This document shows positions 45,025-54,469 of a stretch of DNA of 64,000 nucleotides, in pieces. The notes beneath the pieces were generated by a model. It was not told the origin of the DNA and did no database searches. It worked only from the letters and a program-made list of their open reading frames with translations. The stretch is from Bradyrhizobium sp. CCGE-LA001 (GTDB lineage: Bacteria; Pseudomonadota; Alphaproteobacteria; Rhizobiales; Xanthobacteraceae). The translations under genes were made by a program, and so were the position numbers. The DNA is taken from assembly GCF_000296215.2 (NCBI RefSeq), contig NZ_CP013949.1:7061501-7125500 (forward strand), read 5' to 3'. Position 1 is the first letter of the stretch, and every line of letters begins with the position of its first letter.

Positions 45025-45894
45025 TTACCAGCGGCTCTCGCCGATCAGCGCATCCAGACGCGCCTTCAATTCGTCGGGCGCGCGATAATACCAGACACCG
45101 CCGAGCAGCTCGCGAAAGCGTTCGTTGACACGCGCCTCGCGCTCGATGCGGTCGATCGTTGCAGCGTTGATCACGTCTTCGAGGGGTCCCGCGGCCAGCA
45201 GCGACAGCAGCACGGGATTGGCCTCGATCTTCAGGACTTCCAGGACGAGGTCGATCAATCCGTCGGGATCCTCTTCGCGCAGATCGCGCTCGAAATCCAT
45301 GATCGCAAACAGATTGTCGTCCTGGTCGCGATCGGACTTGGAATATTGCTCGACCCAGGCACGGGCGAGCGCAGCGGCCGACAGGCTGGCGCAATCGAGC
45401 GGCTCGCGCGGCGTGCGCTGGGCCAGATGGTCGGCCTGCCAGGCCTTGCCGTCGGCATGCTCTACAATGCGCGCCATCAAGGGATCGTCCGGGGCGCCAT
45501 GCACGCCGCCGAGCAGCCAACGCAACCGATCGTTGCGCATGGCTTCGTGCTCGATGCGGTCGATCACCGCCTCGCCATGCGCATAGAGCAGCGAGAGCAG
45601 GAACTTGTCGTTGAGCTGCATCACGGTCGGCTTGTCGGCCTCGGTCCCGAGCACCTCCAGCACGAGATCGAGCGCCTGTTGCGGGCGGCGCTGCGGCAGA
45701 CGATCGAAATAGAGTTTCAGGGCCCAGACGCTGCCGACCTGGTCACGCCGGCTGACGCGCTGGAGCGCGCACCACATCGATGCCAGCTCACCGATCGGCA
45801 TTGGATCCAGGAACGCCTCGGTCTCGTCAGGCGTGCGCAACTGCGGCGCGGCAACGATGACCTCGAGCAGCCCGGTGTCGTCCGTCAGCCCCAT
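45025..45894 (-). CDS. hypothetical protein with duplicated DUF6869-like domain
   Basis: A 289-residue cytoplasmic protein built from two similar halves. Both contain a LVLEVL segment (ALDLVLEVLGTEAD and LIDLVLEVLKIEAN), then AVIDRIEHEAMRNDRLRWLL or ATIDRIEREARVNERFRELL, then LGGV, so it arose by internal duplication. The second half ends in WYYRAPDELKARLDAL. I know this as the DUF6869 pattern, function unknown. The ATG at 45894 has GGAG upstream; 45945 is also possible. Confidence 0.75.
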   Translation of the reverse strand: MGLTDDTGLLEVIVAAPQLRTPDETEAFLDPMPIGELASMWCALQRVSRRDQVGSVWALKLYFDRLPQRRPQQALDLVLEVLGTEADKPTVMQLNDKFLLSLLYAHGEAVIDRIEHEAMRNDRLRWLLGGVHGAPDDPLMARIVEHADGKAWQADHLAQRTPREPLDCASLSAAALARAWVEQYSKSDRDQDDNLFAIMDFERDLREEDPDGLIDLVLEVLKIEANPVLLSLLAAGPLEDVINAATIDRIEREARVNERFRELLGGVWYYRAPDELKARLDALIGESRW

Positions 45895-45994
45895 TTCTTC
45901 CAGCTCCAATCCGTATGCGTGAGCGGCGAAGCGAGTGCGCCGCATGTTCGGATTAGTGATGGGATTGAAGCGGTGGGTTCACCGGTTGCGGCAG

Positions 45995-47053
45995 TCAGTC
46001 ATCCTCGGACGAATCCGTGCCGAACAACCCGAACTGGGCTGGATCGCGATTCGGCTCGGCCAGCCCGAGATGGCGGAAGGCGTGCGACGTCAGCAGCCGG
46101 CCGCGCGGGGTGCGCTGGAGATAGCCGCACTGGATCAGATAGGGCTCGATGATGTCCTCGATCGCATCGCGCGGTTCCGACAAGGCCGCAGCCATGGTCT
46201 CGACGCCGACCGGGCCGCCGCCATAGTTGAGCGCGATGGTGGTGAGATAGCGGCGGTCCATGGCGTCGAGCCCCGCGGCATCGACCTCGAGCGCGCTCAG
46301 CGCATGATCGGCAATCTTGCGGTCGATCTTGTCGGCATCGGCCGCCGAGGCGAAGTCGCGCACGCGGCGGAGCAGACGGCCGGCGATGCGCGGCGTGCCG
46401 CGGGCGCGGCGCGCGATCTCGTTGGCGCCATCGGCGCTCATGCCGACATTGAGCACGCGCGCGCCGCGGCTGACGATGCTCTCCAATTCCTCGATCGTGT
46501 AGAAATTCAGCCGCACCGGAATGCCGAAGCGGTCGCGCAGCGGATTGGTGAGCAGGCCCGCGCGCGTGGTGGCGCCGACGAGCGTGAACTTCGACAGTTC
46601 GATCTTCACCGAGCGCGCCGCGGGGCCCTCGCCGATGATGAGGTCGAGCTGAAAATCCTCCATCGCGGGATAGAGCACCTCTTCCACCGCCGGGCTGAGG
46701 CGATGGATCTCGTCGATGAAGAGCACGTCGCGCTCTTCGAGATTGGTGAGGAGCGCGGCAAGATCGCCGGCCTTGGCAATCACCGGCCCCGACGTGGCGC
46801 GGAAGCCGACGCCGAGCTCCTTGGCCACGATCTGCGCCAGCGTGGTCTTGCCGAGGCCGGGGGGACCTACGAACAGCACGTGATCCAGCGCCTCGCCGCG
46901 CTTGCGCGCCGCTTCGATGAAGATCGACAGGTTCTTGCGCGCCTGCGCCTGGCCGACGAAATCGGACAACGACTGCGGACGCAGCGCGGTGTCGCCGACA
47001 TCGTCGCTGCGGCGCTCGGGCGAAACCATGCGGTTGACCTTTGGATCGCTCAC
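45995..47053 (-). CDS. ruvB: Holliday junction branch migration helicase RuvB
   Basis: RuvB (352 aa), the AAA+ motor that drives branch migration of Holliday junctions with RuvA. Walker A GPPGLGKTTLAQIV, Walker B IDEIHRLSPAVEEVLYPAME, the sensor 1 region LVGATTRAGLLTNPLRDRFG and the C-terminal winged helix with GYLQRTPRGRLLT are all present. It overlaps ruvA by 4 bases. Confidence 0.97.
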   Translation of the reverse strand: MSDPKVNRMVSPERRSDDVGDTALRPQSLSDFVGQAQARKNLSIFIEAARKRGEALDHVLFVGPPGLGKTTLAQIVAKELGVGFRATSGPVIAKAGDLAALLTNLEERDVLFIDEIHRLSPAVEEVLYPAMEDFQLDLIIGEGPAARSVKIELSKFTLVGATTRAGLLTNPLRDRFGIPVRLNFYTIEELESIVSRGARVLNVGMSADGANEIARRARGTPRIAGRLLRRVRDFASAADADKIDRKIADHALSALEVDAAGLDAMDRRYLTTIALNYGGGPVGVETMAAALSEPRDAIEDIIEPYLIQCGYLQRTPRGRLLTSHAFRHLGLAEPNRDPAQFGLFGTDSSEDD

Positions 47054-47667
47054 TTCGCGAGCTCCTTCAGGCCGAGGCGGATCAACTGCGCCGTCTCGGC
47101 GCCTTCACCCGCACTGCGCGAGGCCGATGCGATCGCCGCGGCCGCCTGCGGCTGGCCGTAGCCGAGATTGACCAGCGCGGAGATCGCATCCGCCACGGGG
47201 CGCGGCGCGCGTTGGTCGTCGACGGCCCCGGCGAGATGCACGACGGCCGGATCGACATTGGCAAAGGCCGGCGCCTTGTCCTTCAATTCGGTGACGATGC
47301 GCTCGGCGACCTTGGGGCCGACGCCGGGCGTGCGCGCCACCGCGGCCTTATCACGCAGCGCGATGGCGTTGGCGAGATCGGAAGGCTGCAGCGTGCCGAG
47401 CACGGCGAGCGCGACCTTGGCACCGACGCCCTGCACGGTCTGGAGCAGGCGAAACCATTCGCGCTCCTGATCGGTGCGGAAGCCGAACAGTTTTATTTGA
47501 TCCTCGCGGACGTAAGTCTCGATCGACAGCACGGCCGCCTCGCCCGGCGAGGGCAGGTGCTGCAATGTGCGCGAGGAGCAATGCACCTGATAGCCGACGC
47601 CGCCGACGTCGAGGATGACGAAATCCTCGCCGTATGAATCGATAAGGCCCTTGAGCTTGCCGATCAT
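47050..47667 (-). CDS. ruvA: Holliday junction branch migration protein RuvA
   Basis: RuvA (205 aa), which binds Holliday junctions and recruits RuvB. Domain I starts MIGKLKGLIDSYGEDFVILD; domain II has helix-hairpin-helix motifs (RLLQTVQGVGAKVALAVLG, then ARTPGVGPKVAERIVTELKD). Domain III with GYGQPQAAAAIA binds RuvB. Overlaps ruvC and ruvB by 4 bases each. Confidence 0.97.
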   Translation of the reverse strand: MIGKLKGLIDSYGEDFVILDVGGVGYQVHCSSRTLQHLPSPGEAAVLSIETYVREDQIKLFGFRTDQEREWFRLLQTVQGVGAKVALAVLGTLQPSDLANAIALRDKAAVARTPGVGPKVAERIVTELKDKAPAFANVDPAVVHLAGAVDDQRAPRPVADAISALVNLGYGQPQAAAAIASASRSAGEGAETAQLIRLGLKELAK

Positions 47668-48191
47668 ATCCCCACCACCTTCAGGCGCAGCGCGGTGCTC
47701 TGGCGGTGATGGGCGTGGGTGATGGCGATGGCGAGCGCGTCGGCGGCGTCCGCCGACGGCGGCTCGGCCTTGGGCAGCAAGATTTTCAGCATCGTCGCGA
47801 TCTGTTGCTTGTCGGCGTGACCGGCGCCGACCACGGTCTTCTTGACCTGGTTCGGCGCGTATTCGGCGACGGAGATGCCGAACATTGCGGGCGCCAGCAT
47901 GGCGACGCCGCGGGCCTGGCCGAGCTTCAGCGTCGCGACGCCGTCCTTGTTGACGAAGGTCTGCTCGACTGCGGCTTCCATCGGCTGGTGATGCGACAGA
48001 ACGGCGGCAAGCCCCTCATGGATCGCGAGCAGCCGGCTCGCCAGCGGCAGATCGTCCGGCGGCTCCACCGAGCCGCAGGCGACGTAGATCAAGCGATTGC
48101 CCTCGGCCTCGATCACGCCCCAGCCGGTGCGGCGCAGGCCGGGGTCGATGCCGATGATGCGGACGGGGCCACGAATCGGGAGCGCAGTCAT
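47664..48191 (-). CDS. ruvC: crossover junction endodeoxyribonuclease RuvC
   Basis: RuvC (175 aa), the resolvase that cuts Holliday junctions. Catalytic Asp16 is in IIGIDPGLRRTGWG; Glu in AAVEQTFVNKDG and the C-terminal acidic pair in SADAADALAIAITHAHH complete the site. The frame opens at 48317, but the ATG at 48191 gives the family N-terminus. First gene of ruvCAB, with a repeat upstream. Confidence 0.96.
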   Translation of the reverse strand: MTALPIRGPVRIIGIDPGLRRTGWGVIEAEGNRLIYVACGSVEPPDDLPLASRLLAIHEGLAAVLSHHQPMEAAVEQTFVNKDGVATLKLGQARGVAMLAPAMFGISVAEYAPNQVKKTVVGAGHADKQQIATMLKILLPKAEPPSADAADALAIAITHAHHRQSTALRLKVVGI

Positions 48192-48261
48192 GGGCCAGTG
48201 ATAGCGGCTGGCTGGACCGAGGGAAACAGAAACAGAACGGAAGTAACAGGGGAAAGGCGGT

Positions 48262-48395
48262 CTCGTGCCCCGGGCGCGACGCAGCACGAAGTGATGGGTC
48301 GCAGAACCAGGGCCCATACTCCCGCGGCGCGTGAAGCACCATGGGTCCCGGCTCTGCGCAGCAGCGTTTCACGCTGCAGCGCGTCCGGGACACGA
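48262..48395. repeat. GTCCCGG-type palindromic repeat next to yebC
   Basis: Left part CGTGCCCCGGGCGCGACGCA, middle with GGGCCCATACTCCCGCGGC and ACCATGGGTCCCGGCTCTGC, right part GCTGCAGCGCGTCCGGGACA. It resembles the repeat at 59063-59195, and abuts the yebC stop, between yebC and ruvC. Confidence 0.75.
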
Positions 48396-48401
48396 GCGGC
48401 A

Positions 48402-49148
48402 TCAGCCGCCCATCTTCGCGACCAGCGCGTCCGATATCTCGAAATTGGCGTAGACCTGCTGCACGTCGTCGTGGTCGTTGAGCAGGTCCATCAGCTTCAA
48501 GAGCTTCTCGCCGGTCTCGTCGTCGACCGCGACGGTGTTCTGCGGCTTCCAGATCAGCGCGGCCTTCCGGGGCTCGCCAAACTTGGCTTCCAGCGCCTTG
48601 GCGACGTCGCGATAGCCTTCGGTCGAGGCATAGATCTCGTGGCCGCCCTCGCCGGAGACGACGTCGTCGGCACCGGCCTCGATCGCGGCATCCAGCACCG
48701 CGTCGTCGGAGGCGACGCTGCGGTCGTATTCGATGATGCCGGTGCGGTCGAACATGAACGACACCGAGCCGGTTTCACCCAGATTGCCGCCGGACTTGGT
48801 GAAGAAGGAGCGGATGTCGGAGGCGGCGCGGTTGCGGTTGTCGGTCAGCGCCTCGACGATGACGGCGACGCCGCCAGGGCCGTAGCCTTCATAGCGGATC
48901 TCGTCATAGTTCTCGCCGTCGCTGCCGAGCGCCTTCTTGATGGCGCGCTCGATATTGTCCTTCGGCATGTTCTCCTGGCGCGCGGCGATCACGGCGGCGC
49001 GCAGGCGCGGGTTCATGGCGGGGTCGGGGGTGCCGAGCTTGGCCGCGACGGTGATTTCCCGCGCCAGCTTGCCGAACAGCTTCGACTTCTGCGCATCCTG
49101 CCGCCCCTTGCGGTGCATGATGTTCTTGAATTGGGAATGTCCGGCCAT
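48402..49148 (-). CDS. YebC/PmpR family transcriptional regulator (TACO1-like)
   Basis: YebC protein (248 aa), starting MAGHSQFKNIMHRKGRQDAQ, the almost invariant family N-terminus, with KDNIERAIKKALGSDGENYD and YEGYGPGGVAVIVEALTDN. Known roles range from transcription control to translation of proline-rich stretches. The ATG at 49148 fits; the upstream extension is not conserved. It precedes ruvC, a common arrangement in alphaproteobacteria. Confidence 0.95.
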   Translation of the reverse strand: MAGHSQFKNIMHRKGRQDAQKSKLFGKLAREITVAAKLGTPDPAMNPRLRAAVIAARQENMPKDNIERAIKKALGSDGENYDEIRYEGYGPGGVAVIVEALTDNRNRAASDIRSFFTKSGGNLGETGSVSFMFDRTGIIEYDRSVASDDAVLDAAIEAGADDVVSGEGGHEIYASTEGYRDVAKALEAKFGEPRKAALIWKPQNTVAVDDETGEKLLKLMDLLNDHDDVQQVYANFEISDALVAKMGG

Positions 49149-49373
49149 GCGTGGTCTCTTGAATGGTCTTCGGTCTGGTTCGCCGATGGGGTGGGGAAGC
49201 GCGGCCTTATAGGCCGCCAACCCACCGGAATCAAAGGGACTCTGGTGCCCTAAGGTAGCACCGTAGAGGTAGCCGCCGTATTGGCCCGTGCCTAGAGGTG
49301 GGGCATCGTTAACCCTGATTTCATTCCGGCCTGCGAAAATAGCGTCCGCCCGTTCCCCGACAAGAGAGACGTG

Positions 49374-51122
49374 ATGGCGTTCGGACTATTTCGGAAGCGT
49401 CTGCCTGACATGGCTGCGCCTGCGGCAGCACCGCAGGCCGCGCAGCCGGTGGCCAATTCCGAGCCCGCCCCGGCGGCCGAAGCCGATTCCGCCAGGGAAA
49501 TCCTGGAATTGCTGGAACTCGAACTGGGCGCGATGATTCGCCAGCTCGAGCGCGCCGCCAATTCCGTGGCCGGGGGCGCCGATGCGACTGCCACCACGCT
49601 GGCCGCCATTCGCGACCGCACCGACGCCCTGACCGGCCGCACCAATGCCGCGCAATCGACCGCATCCACCTTCGCCCATGCCGCCGACAAATTCACCCAG
49701 TCGGCGCTGGGGATCGGCGCGCAGGTCCGCGAGGCCGGCAAGCTCGCCGACGAGGCCAGCGCCGCCGCACAGGAAGCCCGTGCCAATGTCGACCGCCTGC
49801 GCGAATCCTCCGCCGCGATCGGCAATGTCGTCAATCTGATCGCGCAGATCGCGCGGCAGACGACGCTGCTCGCGCTGAACTCGACCATCGAGGCCGCACG
49901 CGCGGGCGCTGCCGGCAAGGGCTTTGCCGTCGTCGCCACCGAGGTCAAGGCCCTCGCAGTGCAGACGCAAGGCGCGACCGAAGAGATCACCAGGAAGATC
50001 GACGCGCTGCAGCGCGACGCCGCCGGCTCCGCGGACGCCGTGCACCGCATCTCGCAGGCGATCGAGGCGATCCGCCCGGTGTTCGAGACCGTCAACGGCG
50101 CGGTTGCCGAGCAGAACGCCACCACCAGCGAAGTGTCCGGCAACGCCGCCAGCGCCTCCGAGTTCATCGTCTCGGTCGGCGAGAGCGCTGCCGAGATCGA
50201 TGCCGCGACCAAGGCAGCCGAGAGCCACGGCGAGAACGTCGCCAGCGCCGGCAAGGCCGTCACCACCTTCGCCCAGAAGCTGAAATCACGCTGCGCCGTG
50301 CTGCTCCGCCAAAGCGAGCACGACGACCGCCGCAAGACCGAGCGCCTGCCCTGCCATCTCAAGCTCGAGACCGCACGCGGCGTGCTGCCGGTCTATGAAA
50401 TCGCGATGGACGGCGTGCTGATCGGCGGCGCCGATGCCGGCCGGCTTGCATCCCAAGCCGTGATCGAAGGCACGCTCGAACATGTCGGCGCCTGCCGGCT
50501 GCGCGTGGTCGAGCAAACCAAGGCCGGCGCGCGCGCGCAATTCGTCAGCCCCGACGCGGCACTCCGCGAGAAGATCGAAGACAGGCTCTGGTCGATCCAT
50601 GAGGAGAATACCGAGTTCGTCACCCGCGCCATGGAAGCGGGCAACGCGCTGACCAAGATCTTCGAGCAGGCCGTCGCGCGCGGCGAGGTCAAGCTCGACG
50701 ATCTCTTCGATACCGATTACGCGGAAATTGCCGGGACCAATCCGCAGCAATATCGCACGAGATATCTGGACTGGGCCGACCGCGCGCTGCCGCCCTTCCA
50801 GGAGGCCTTCTTGGCGAAGGACCCGCGCATGGCGTTCTGCGCCATGGTCGACCGCAACGGCTTCCTGCCGGTGCACAACAAGATCTATTCGCATCCGCAG
50901 CGGCCGGGCGATGTCGCCTGGAACACGGCCAACAGCCGCAACCGGCGCATATTCAACGATCCGGCGGGGTTGGCGGCTGGGCGCAACCTGCGCTCGTACC
51001 TGGTCCAGAGCTATGCGCGCGACATGGGCAACGGAAACACCGTGATGATGCGGGAGATCGACATCCCGATCCGCGTGCAGGGCCGGCACTGGGGCGGATT
51101 CCGCACGGCCTACAAACTGTAG
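49374..51122 (+). CDS. soluble chemoreceptor with PilZ-like and C-terminal sensor domain
   Basis: A 582-residue methyl-accepting protein without membrane helices. After a Pro/Ala-rich N-terminus, the signalling coiled coil (about 40-300) has its tip at TTLLALNSTIEAARAGAAGK and GFAVVATEVKALA (163-196). A PilZ-like domain follows (about 316-395): DRRKTERLP has the RxxxR motif, but the second motif is IAMDGVLIGG and lacks the usual Ser. The C-terminal domain (about 400-582) includes FCAMVDRNGFLPVHN and RNRRIFNDPAGLAAG. The reversed order, signalling first and sensing last, is unusual. It is followed 108 bases later by a paralogue. ATG 49374 is chosen over the GTG just before. Confidence 0.88.
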   Translation: MAFGLFRKRLPDMAAPAAAPQAAQPVANSEPAPAAEADSAREILELLELELGAMIRQLERAANSVAGGADATATTLAAIRDRTDALTGRTNAAQSTASTFAHAADKFTQSALGIGAQVREAGKLADEASAAAQEARANVDRLRESSAAIGNVVNLIAQIARQTTLLALNSTIEAARAGAAGKGFAVVATEVKALAVQTQGATEEITRKIDALQRDAAGSADAVHRISQAIEAIRPVFETVNGAVAEQNATTSEVSGNAASASEFIVSVGESAAEIDAATKAAESHGENVASAGKAVTTFAQKLKSRCAVLLRQSEHDDRRKTERLPCHLKLETARGVLPVYEIAMDGVLIGGADAGRLASQAVIEGTLEHVGACRLRVVEQTKAGARAQFVSPDAALREKIEDRLWSIHEENTEFVTRAMEAGNALTKIFEQAVARGEVKLDDLFDTDYAEIAGTNPQQYRTRYLDWADRALPPFQEAFLAKDPRMAFCAMVDRNGFLPVHNKIYSHPQRPGDVAWNTANSRNRRIFNDPAGLAAGRNLRSYLVQSYARDMGNGNTVMMREIDIPIRVQGRHWGGFRTAYKL

Positions 51123-51230
51123 TGCACGCTCAGGCAAGACGGCGGCGACGAATCATCCTCTAAACTCGAATCGGAATGGAAATGCCGCCGTGAGCCGGCG
51201 AACGGCTCTGACTGGAGGATTCATCGAAAC

Positions 51231-52655
51231 ATGTCCGTCGCACAACTTGCAGTCATGGACACCGGCTCGAACCGGACGCTGGCCGAGCGGCTGATCGACC
51301 AGCTCGCCGATCGCATCGGCGGGCTCGGCGTGGAACTCGCCGATATCGCCGGCAACGTCCAGGAAGTGGCAAACCGCGTCTCGAACCAGTCGGAGCGGTT
51401 CCATCATCTCCAGAAGACGGCCGAGACCATGGTCACGGCCAACCATGACATCGCCAATGCATCGCAGGCGGTGCAGACGACGACGTCCGCCGCGGTCGGC
51501 GAGATCGCGCAGTCGCGCAGCGCCGTCGATACCGCGGTCAGCCACATCTCCGAGCTCGTCGCAGCCGTTGAGCGCATCGAAGCGCGCCTGAGCGCCGTCG
51601 GCTCGGCGCTGGCGCAGGTCGCGAAAGTGTCTGGTTCAATCGAGGCGATCGCCAAGCAGACCAATCTGCTGGCGCTGAACGCGACGATCGAAGCGGCGCG
51701 CGCCGGCAATGCCGGCCGCGGCTTCGCCGTGGTCGCAAGCGAAGTGAAGAACCTCGCGGAAGCCACCCGCCAGGCCACGCATCAGATCTCCGACACCGTG
51801 CGCGATCTCGATGGCCAGATCGAGAGCCTGATCGGCGAAAGCAGCGACGCCTCGCAGCGCGCCAAGACCGCCGGCGAAGGCGCCCAGCAGATCTCGGGCA
51901 TCATCTCGCGGGTCCAGCAGGGCTTTGCCTCCGTGGAGGCGGAGATCGACAGCGTCGCGCGGGCGGCGACCTCCAATCTCGGGCATTGCGACACCGTCAT
52001 CAGCGAGCTCAACGAGCTCGCCAAGGGCGTCGATCTGTCCTCGCGCGATCTCAAGAGCGCCGATCAGCGCGTGACGAAGCTGCTCGACACGTCCGAAGGC
52101 CTGATCGCGCTGATTGCCGACAGCGGCGTGGAGACGTCGGACGCACCGCTGATCCGCGTCGTCGTCGAGACCGCCAAGCGGATCTCGGCCGAGTTCGAAG
52201 CCGCGATCGATCGCGGCGAGGTCACGCTCGACCAGCTGATGGACGAGAGGTATCGCGAAATTCCCGGCACCGATCCCAAACAATACCTCACCAATTACGT
52301 CGACTTCACCGACCGCGTGCTGCCTGCGATCCAGGACCCGATTCAGAAATCCGATCCCCGCATCGTGTTCTGCGTCGCCTGGGCCAAGGGCGGCTATCTG
52401 CCGACCCACAATCCGAACTACCGCCTGCCGCAGGGCAAGGACCCGGTCTGGAACAACGCCAATTGCCGCAACCGCCGCCTGTTCACCGATCGCGCGATGA
52501 AGAAGGTCGCAGGCAGCACCAAACCGTTCCTGCTGCAGACCTACCGCCGCGACATGGGCGGCGGGCAGTTCGTGCTGATGAAGGATCTGTCCTCGCCGAT
52601 TATGGTCCGCGGCAAGCACTGGGGCGCCTTCCGGATGGGTTTTCGGCAGAGCTGA
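51231..52655 (+). CDS. soluble chemoreceptor with C-terminal sensor domain, paralogue of the preceding
   Basis: A 474-residue methyl-accepting protein, membrane-free. The signalling part (about 40-295) has its tip at TNLLALNATIEAARAGNAGR and GFAVVASEVKNLA (144-176). The C-terminal domain (about 303-474) is clearly homologous to that of the upstream gene: FCVAWAKGGYLPTHN, then NCRNRRLFTDRAM and HWGAFRMGF. It has no PilZ-like domain. A short hairpin (51192-51208) and GGAGG lie before the start. The ligand is unknown; the fold may be Cache-like. Confidence 0.88.
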   Translation: MSVAQLAVMDTGSNRTLAERLIDQLADRIGGLGVELADIAGNVQEVANRVSNQSERFHHLQKTAETMVTANHDIANASQAVQTTTSAAVGEIAQSRSAVDTAVSHISELVAAVERIEARLSAVGSALAQVAKVSGSIEAIAKQTNLLALNATIEAARAGNAGRGFAVVASEVKNLAEATRQATHQISDTVRDLDGQIESLIGESSDASQRAKTAGEGAQQISGIISRVQQGFASVEAEIDSVARAATSNLGHCDTVISELNELAKGVDLSSRDLKSADQRVTKLLDTSEGLIALIADSGVETSDAPLIRVVVETAKRISAEFEAAIDRGEVTLDQLMDERYREIPGTDPKQYLTNYVDFTDRVLPAIQDPIQKSDPRIVFCVAWAKGGYLPTHNPNYRLPQGKDPVWNNANCRNRRLFTDRAMKKVAGSTKPFLLQTYRRDMGGGQFVLMKDLSSPIMVRGKHWGAFRMGFRQS

Positions 52656-52862
52656 GAACCGTCGCGACGGCGCCGCACAGGCCTCTCCGAACAGAGGCGC
52701 GAAAACAACCCCATGCACAGTAGCCGGGGTGAGTGAAATCAATGACTTACGCGCGCAGGCCGCGGGCGGTTTGATTTGTCGGGCAAAACAGGGGTAGAAT
52801 GCTATTATTCCGAAATAACAGAGGCTCGCCTTCCGGCCCCTGCATAGGCGAAGACGACTAAT

Positions 52863-53687
52863 TTAGCTCAACCAGAACTTCGGCGTCGCCGGCTCCAGCC
52901 TCCCGCCCATGCGCACCGGCGCGATCTTCAACGCAAGCCCTGTCGCATCGTCCGTCTCCACGGCCACACCGCTCAACGTCGCGGTACCCGCGGCCGGCTC
53001 GAACCGCGCCGACGGAATCCCCGAGGTGAATCTCCGCAGCGGCTCTTCCTTCTGCATGCCGATGATGGAATCGTAATCGCCGGTCATGCCGGCGTCGGTC
53101 ATGTAGGCGGTGCCGCCTGTGAGGATCTGGTGATCGGCGGTCGGCACATGCGTATGCGTGCCGACGACGAGGCTGGCGCGGCCATCGCAAAAGAAGCCGA
53201 TGCCTTGCTTCTCGCTTGAAGCCTCGCAATGGAAGTCGACGACGATGGCGTCCGCGGCGACGCCGAGCGGACAGGCGCCAAGTTCGCGCTCGAGCGCGGC
53301 GAAGGGATCATCGAACGGGGTCATGAAGACGCGGCCGAGCGCGTTGACGACGAGCGCATGCTTGCCGTTCTTGGTCTCGACCAGAGCGGCGCCGCGGCCG
53401 GGTGTGCCGCGCGGATAGTTCGCGGGGCGCACCAGGCGGTCGGCGCGCTCGATGAACACCAGGGCCTCGCGCTGGTCCCAGGAATGATTGCCGAGCGTCA
53501 CCGCGTCGGCGCCGGCCTCGAGAAACTCCTGGTAGATCGCTTCCGTGATGCCGAAGCCGCCCGCTGAATTCTCGCCGTTGACGACGACCAGATCGAGCGA
53601 CCAGTCCTTGACCAAGCCGGGCAGATATTCAGTGATTGCCTCGCGCCCGCTACGGCCGACGACGTCACCCACGAAGAGAATGCGCAA
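52863..53687 (-). CDS. YmdB family metallophosphoesterase (TIGR00282)
   Basis: A 274-residue calcineurin-fold phosphodiesterase. MRILFVGDVVGRSGREAI, NGENSAGGFGITEAIYQEFL and GNHSWDQ are the family motifs; THTHVPTADHQILTGGTAYM is the last metal site. The family hydrolyses 2',3'-cyclic nucleotides in Bacillus. The start at 53687 overlaps the cyclo-ligase stop by 23 bases, so both are coupled. Confidence 0.95.
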   Translation of the reverse strand: MRILFVGDVVGRSGREAITEYLPGLVKDWSLDLVVVNGENSAGGFGITEAIYQEFLEAGADAVTLGNHSWDQREALVFIERADRLVRPANYPRGTPGRGAALVETKNGKHALVVNALGRVFMTPFDDPFAALERELGACPLGVAADAIVVDFHCEASSEKQGIGFFCDGRASLVVGTHTHVPTADHQILTGGTAYMTDAGMTGDYDSIIGMQKEEPLRRFTSGIPSARFEPAAGTATLSGVAVETDDATGLALKIAPVRMGGRLEPATPKFWLS

Positions 53688-54261
53688 CTTCAGAACTCCG
53701 GAAATCGAACACGTCCGATTCCGTTAGCACATAATCCAGCGCCACGTCGTGGGATAGTGCCGGAACCGCCTCGATCTCCTGCGCTGCAAACGCAAGGCCG
53801 ATGCCGACGATGTGCTTTGCTTTGCGCAAATGCGCGAAGGTGAAATCGTAATGTCCGGCGCCATAGCCGATGCGATGGCCGAGCCGGTCGAAGGCGGCGA
53901 GCGGCGTCAGCATGATGTCGGGGATGACTTCGGCGGCTGCGGGCGACGGCTCGGGAATGCCGAGCGGGCCGAGCATCAACCGATCGTTCGGATGAAACAG
54001 GCGGAAGATCAGCGCCTGGCCGCGCGCGGTGACGCAAGGCAGCGCCAGCTTCGCGCCCTCCTCGGCGAGCTTCTTCAACAGCGGCATTGGATCGATCTCG
54101 CTGCGGATCGGCGAATAGCCCGAGACGATGCTGCCGGGCAGCAGCGTGAACGGCAGCCCGCGCTTGGCGAGCTTTGCAGCCGCGGCGGTGCGCTTCTTCT
54201 CGCTCAGCGCGTCGCGCTTGGCGAGGGCCTTGGCACGGAGTTCGGCTTTGGAGTTGGGCAT
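53665..54261 (-). CDS. 5-formyltetrahydrofolate cyclo-ligase
   Basis: A 198-residue 5-FCL (YgfA) that converts 5-formyl-THF to 5,10-methenyl-THF with ATP. KAELRAKALAKRDALSEKKR at the N-terminus, and DRLGHRIGYGAGHYDFTFAH with the phosphate-binding GYGAGHYD motif are seen. It follows zapA and the 6S RNA, a known conserved neighbourhood (zapA-ssrS-ygfA). Confidence 0.94.
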   Translation of the reverse strand: MPNSKAELRAKALAKRDALSEKKRTAAAAKLAKRGLPFTLLPGSIVSGYSPIRSEIDPMPLLKKLAEEGAKLALPCVTARGQALIFRLFHPNDRLMLGPLGIPEPSPAAAEVIPDIMLTPLAAFDRLGHRIGYGAGHYDFTFAHLRKAKHIVGIGLAFAAQEIEAVPALSHDVALDYVLTESDVFDFRSSEVAHSLRG

Positions 54262-54279
54262 GTGCGTTGGTCCCCCACG

Positions 54280-54417
54280 TCGTCATCCGCCTTGTGCGCC
54301 CTTGCGCACTGGTGCGGGTGATCCAGTATTCCAGAGGCGGTGGTGATTCACACAAAGGCCGCGGCGTACTGGATTCCCCGCTCCAGTGCGCAATTGCGCA
54401 CAAGGCGGGAAATGACA
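54280..54417. repeat. palindromic repeat with TGCGCAATTGCGCA core
   Basis: Left part GTCATCCGCCTTGTGCGCCC and right part GGCGGGAAATGAC form a long inverted repeat; TGCGCAATTGCGCA occurs at 54387-54400. The repeat at 61559-61682 shares this core and the GTCATTCC/AATGAC ends, so the two belong to one family. Confidence 0.7.
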
Positions 54418-54469
54418 CCTACTCAATTTGCCGCAGTTCGACAGGCACGAACCAGAAGAAAGAAACAGT

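Noticed and set aside
52656..52862. AT-rich gap between chemoreceptor and ymdB-type gene
   Set aside because: I looked for a tRNA, terminator or repeat and found none I could support.
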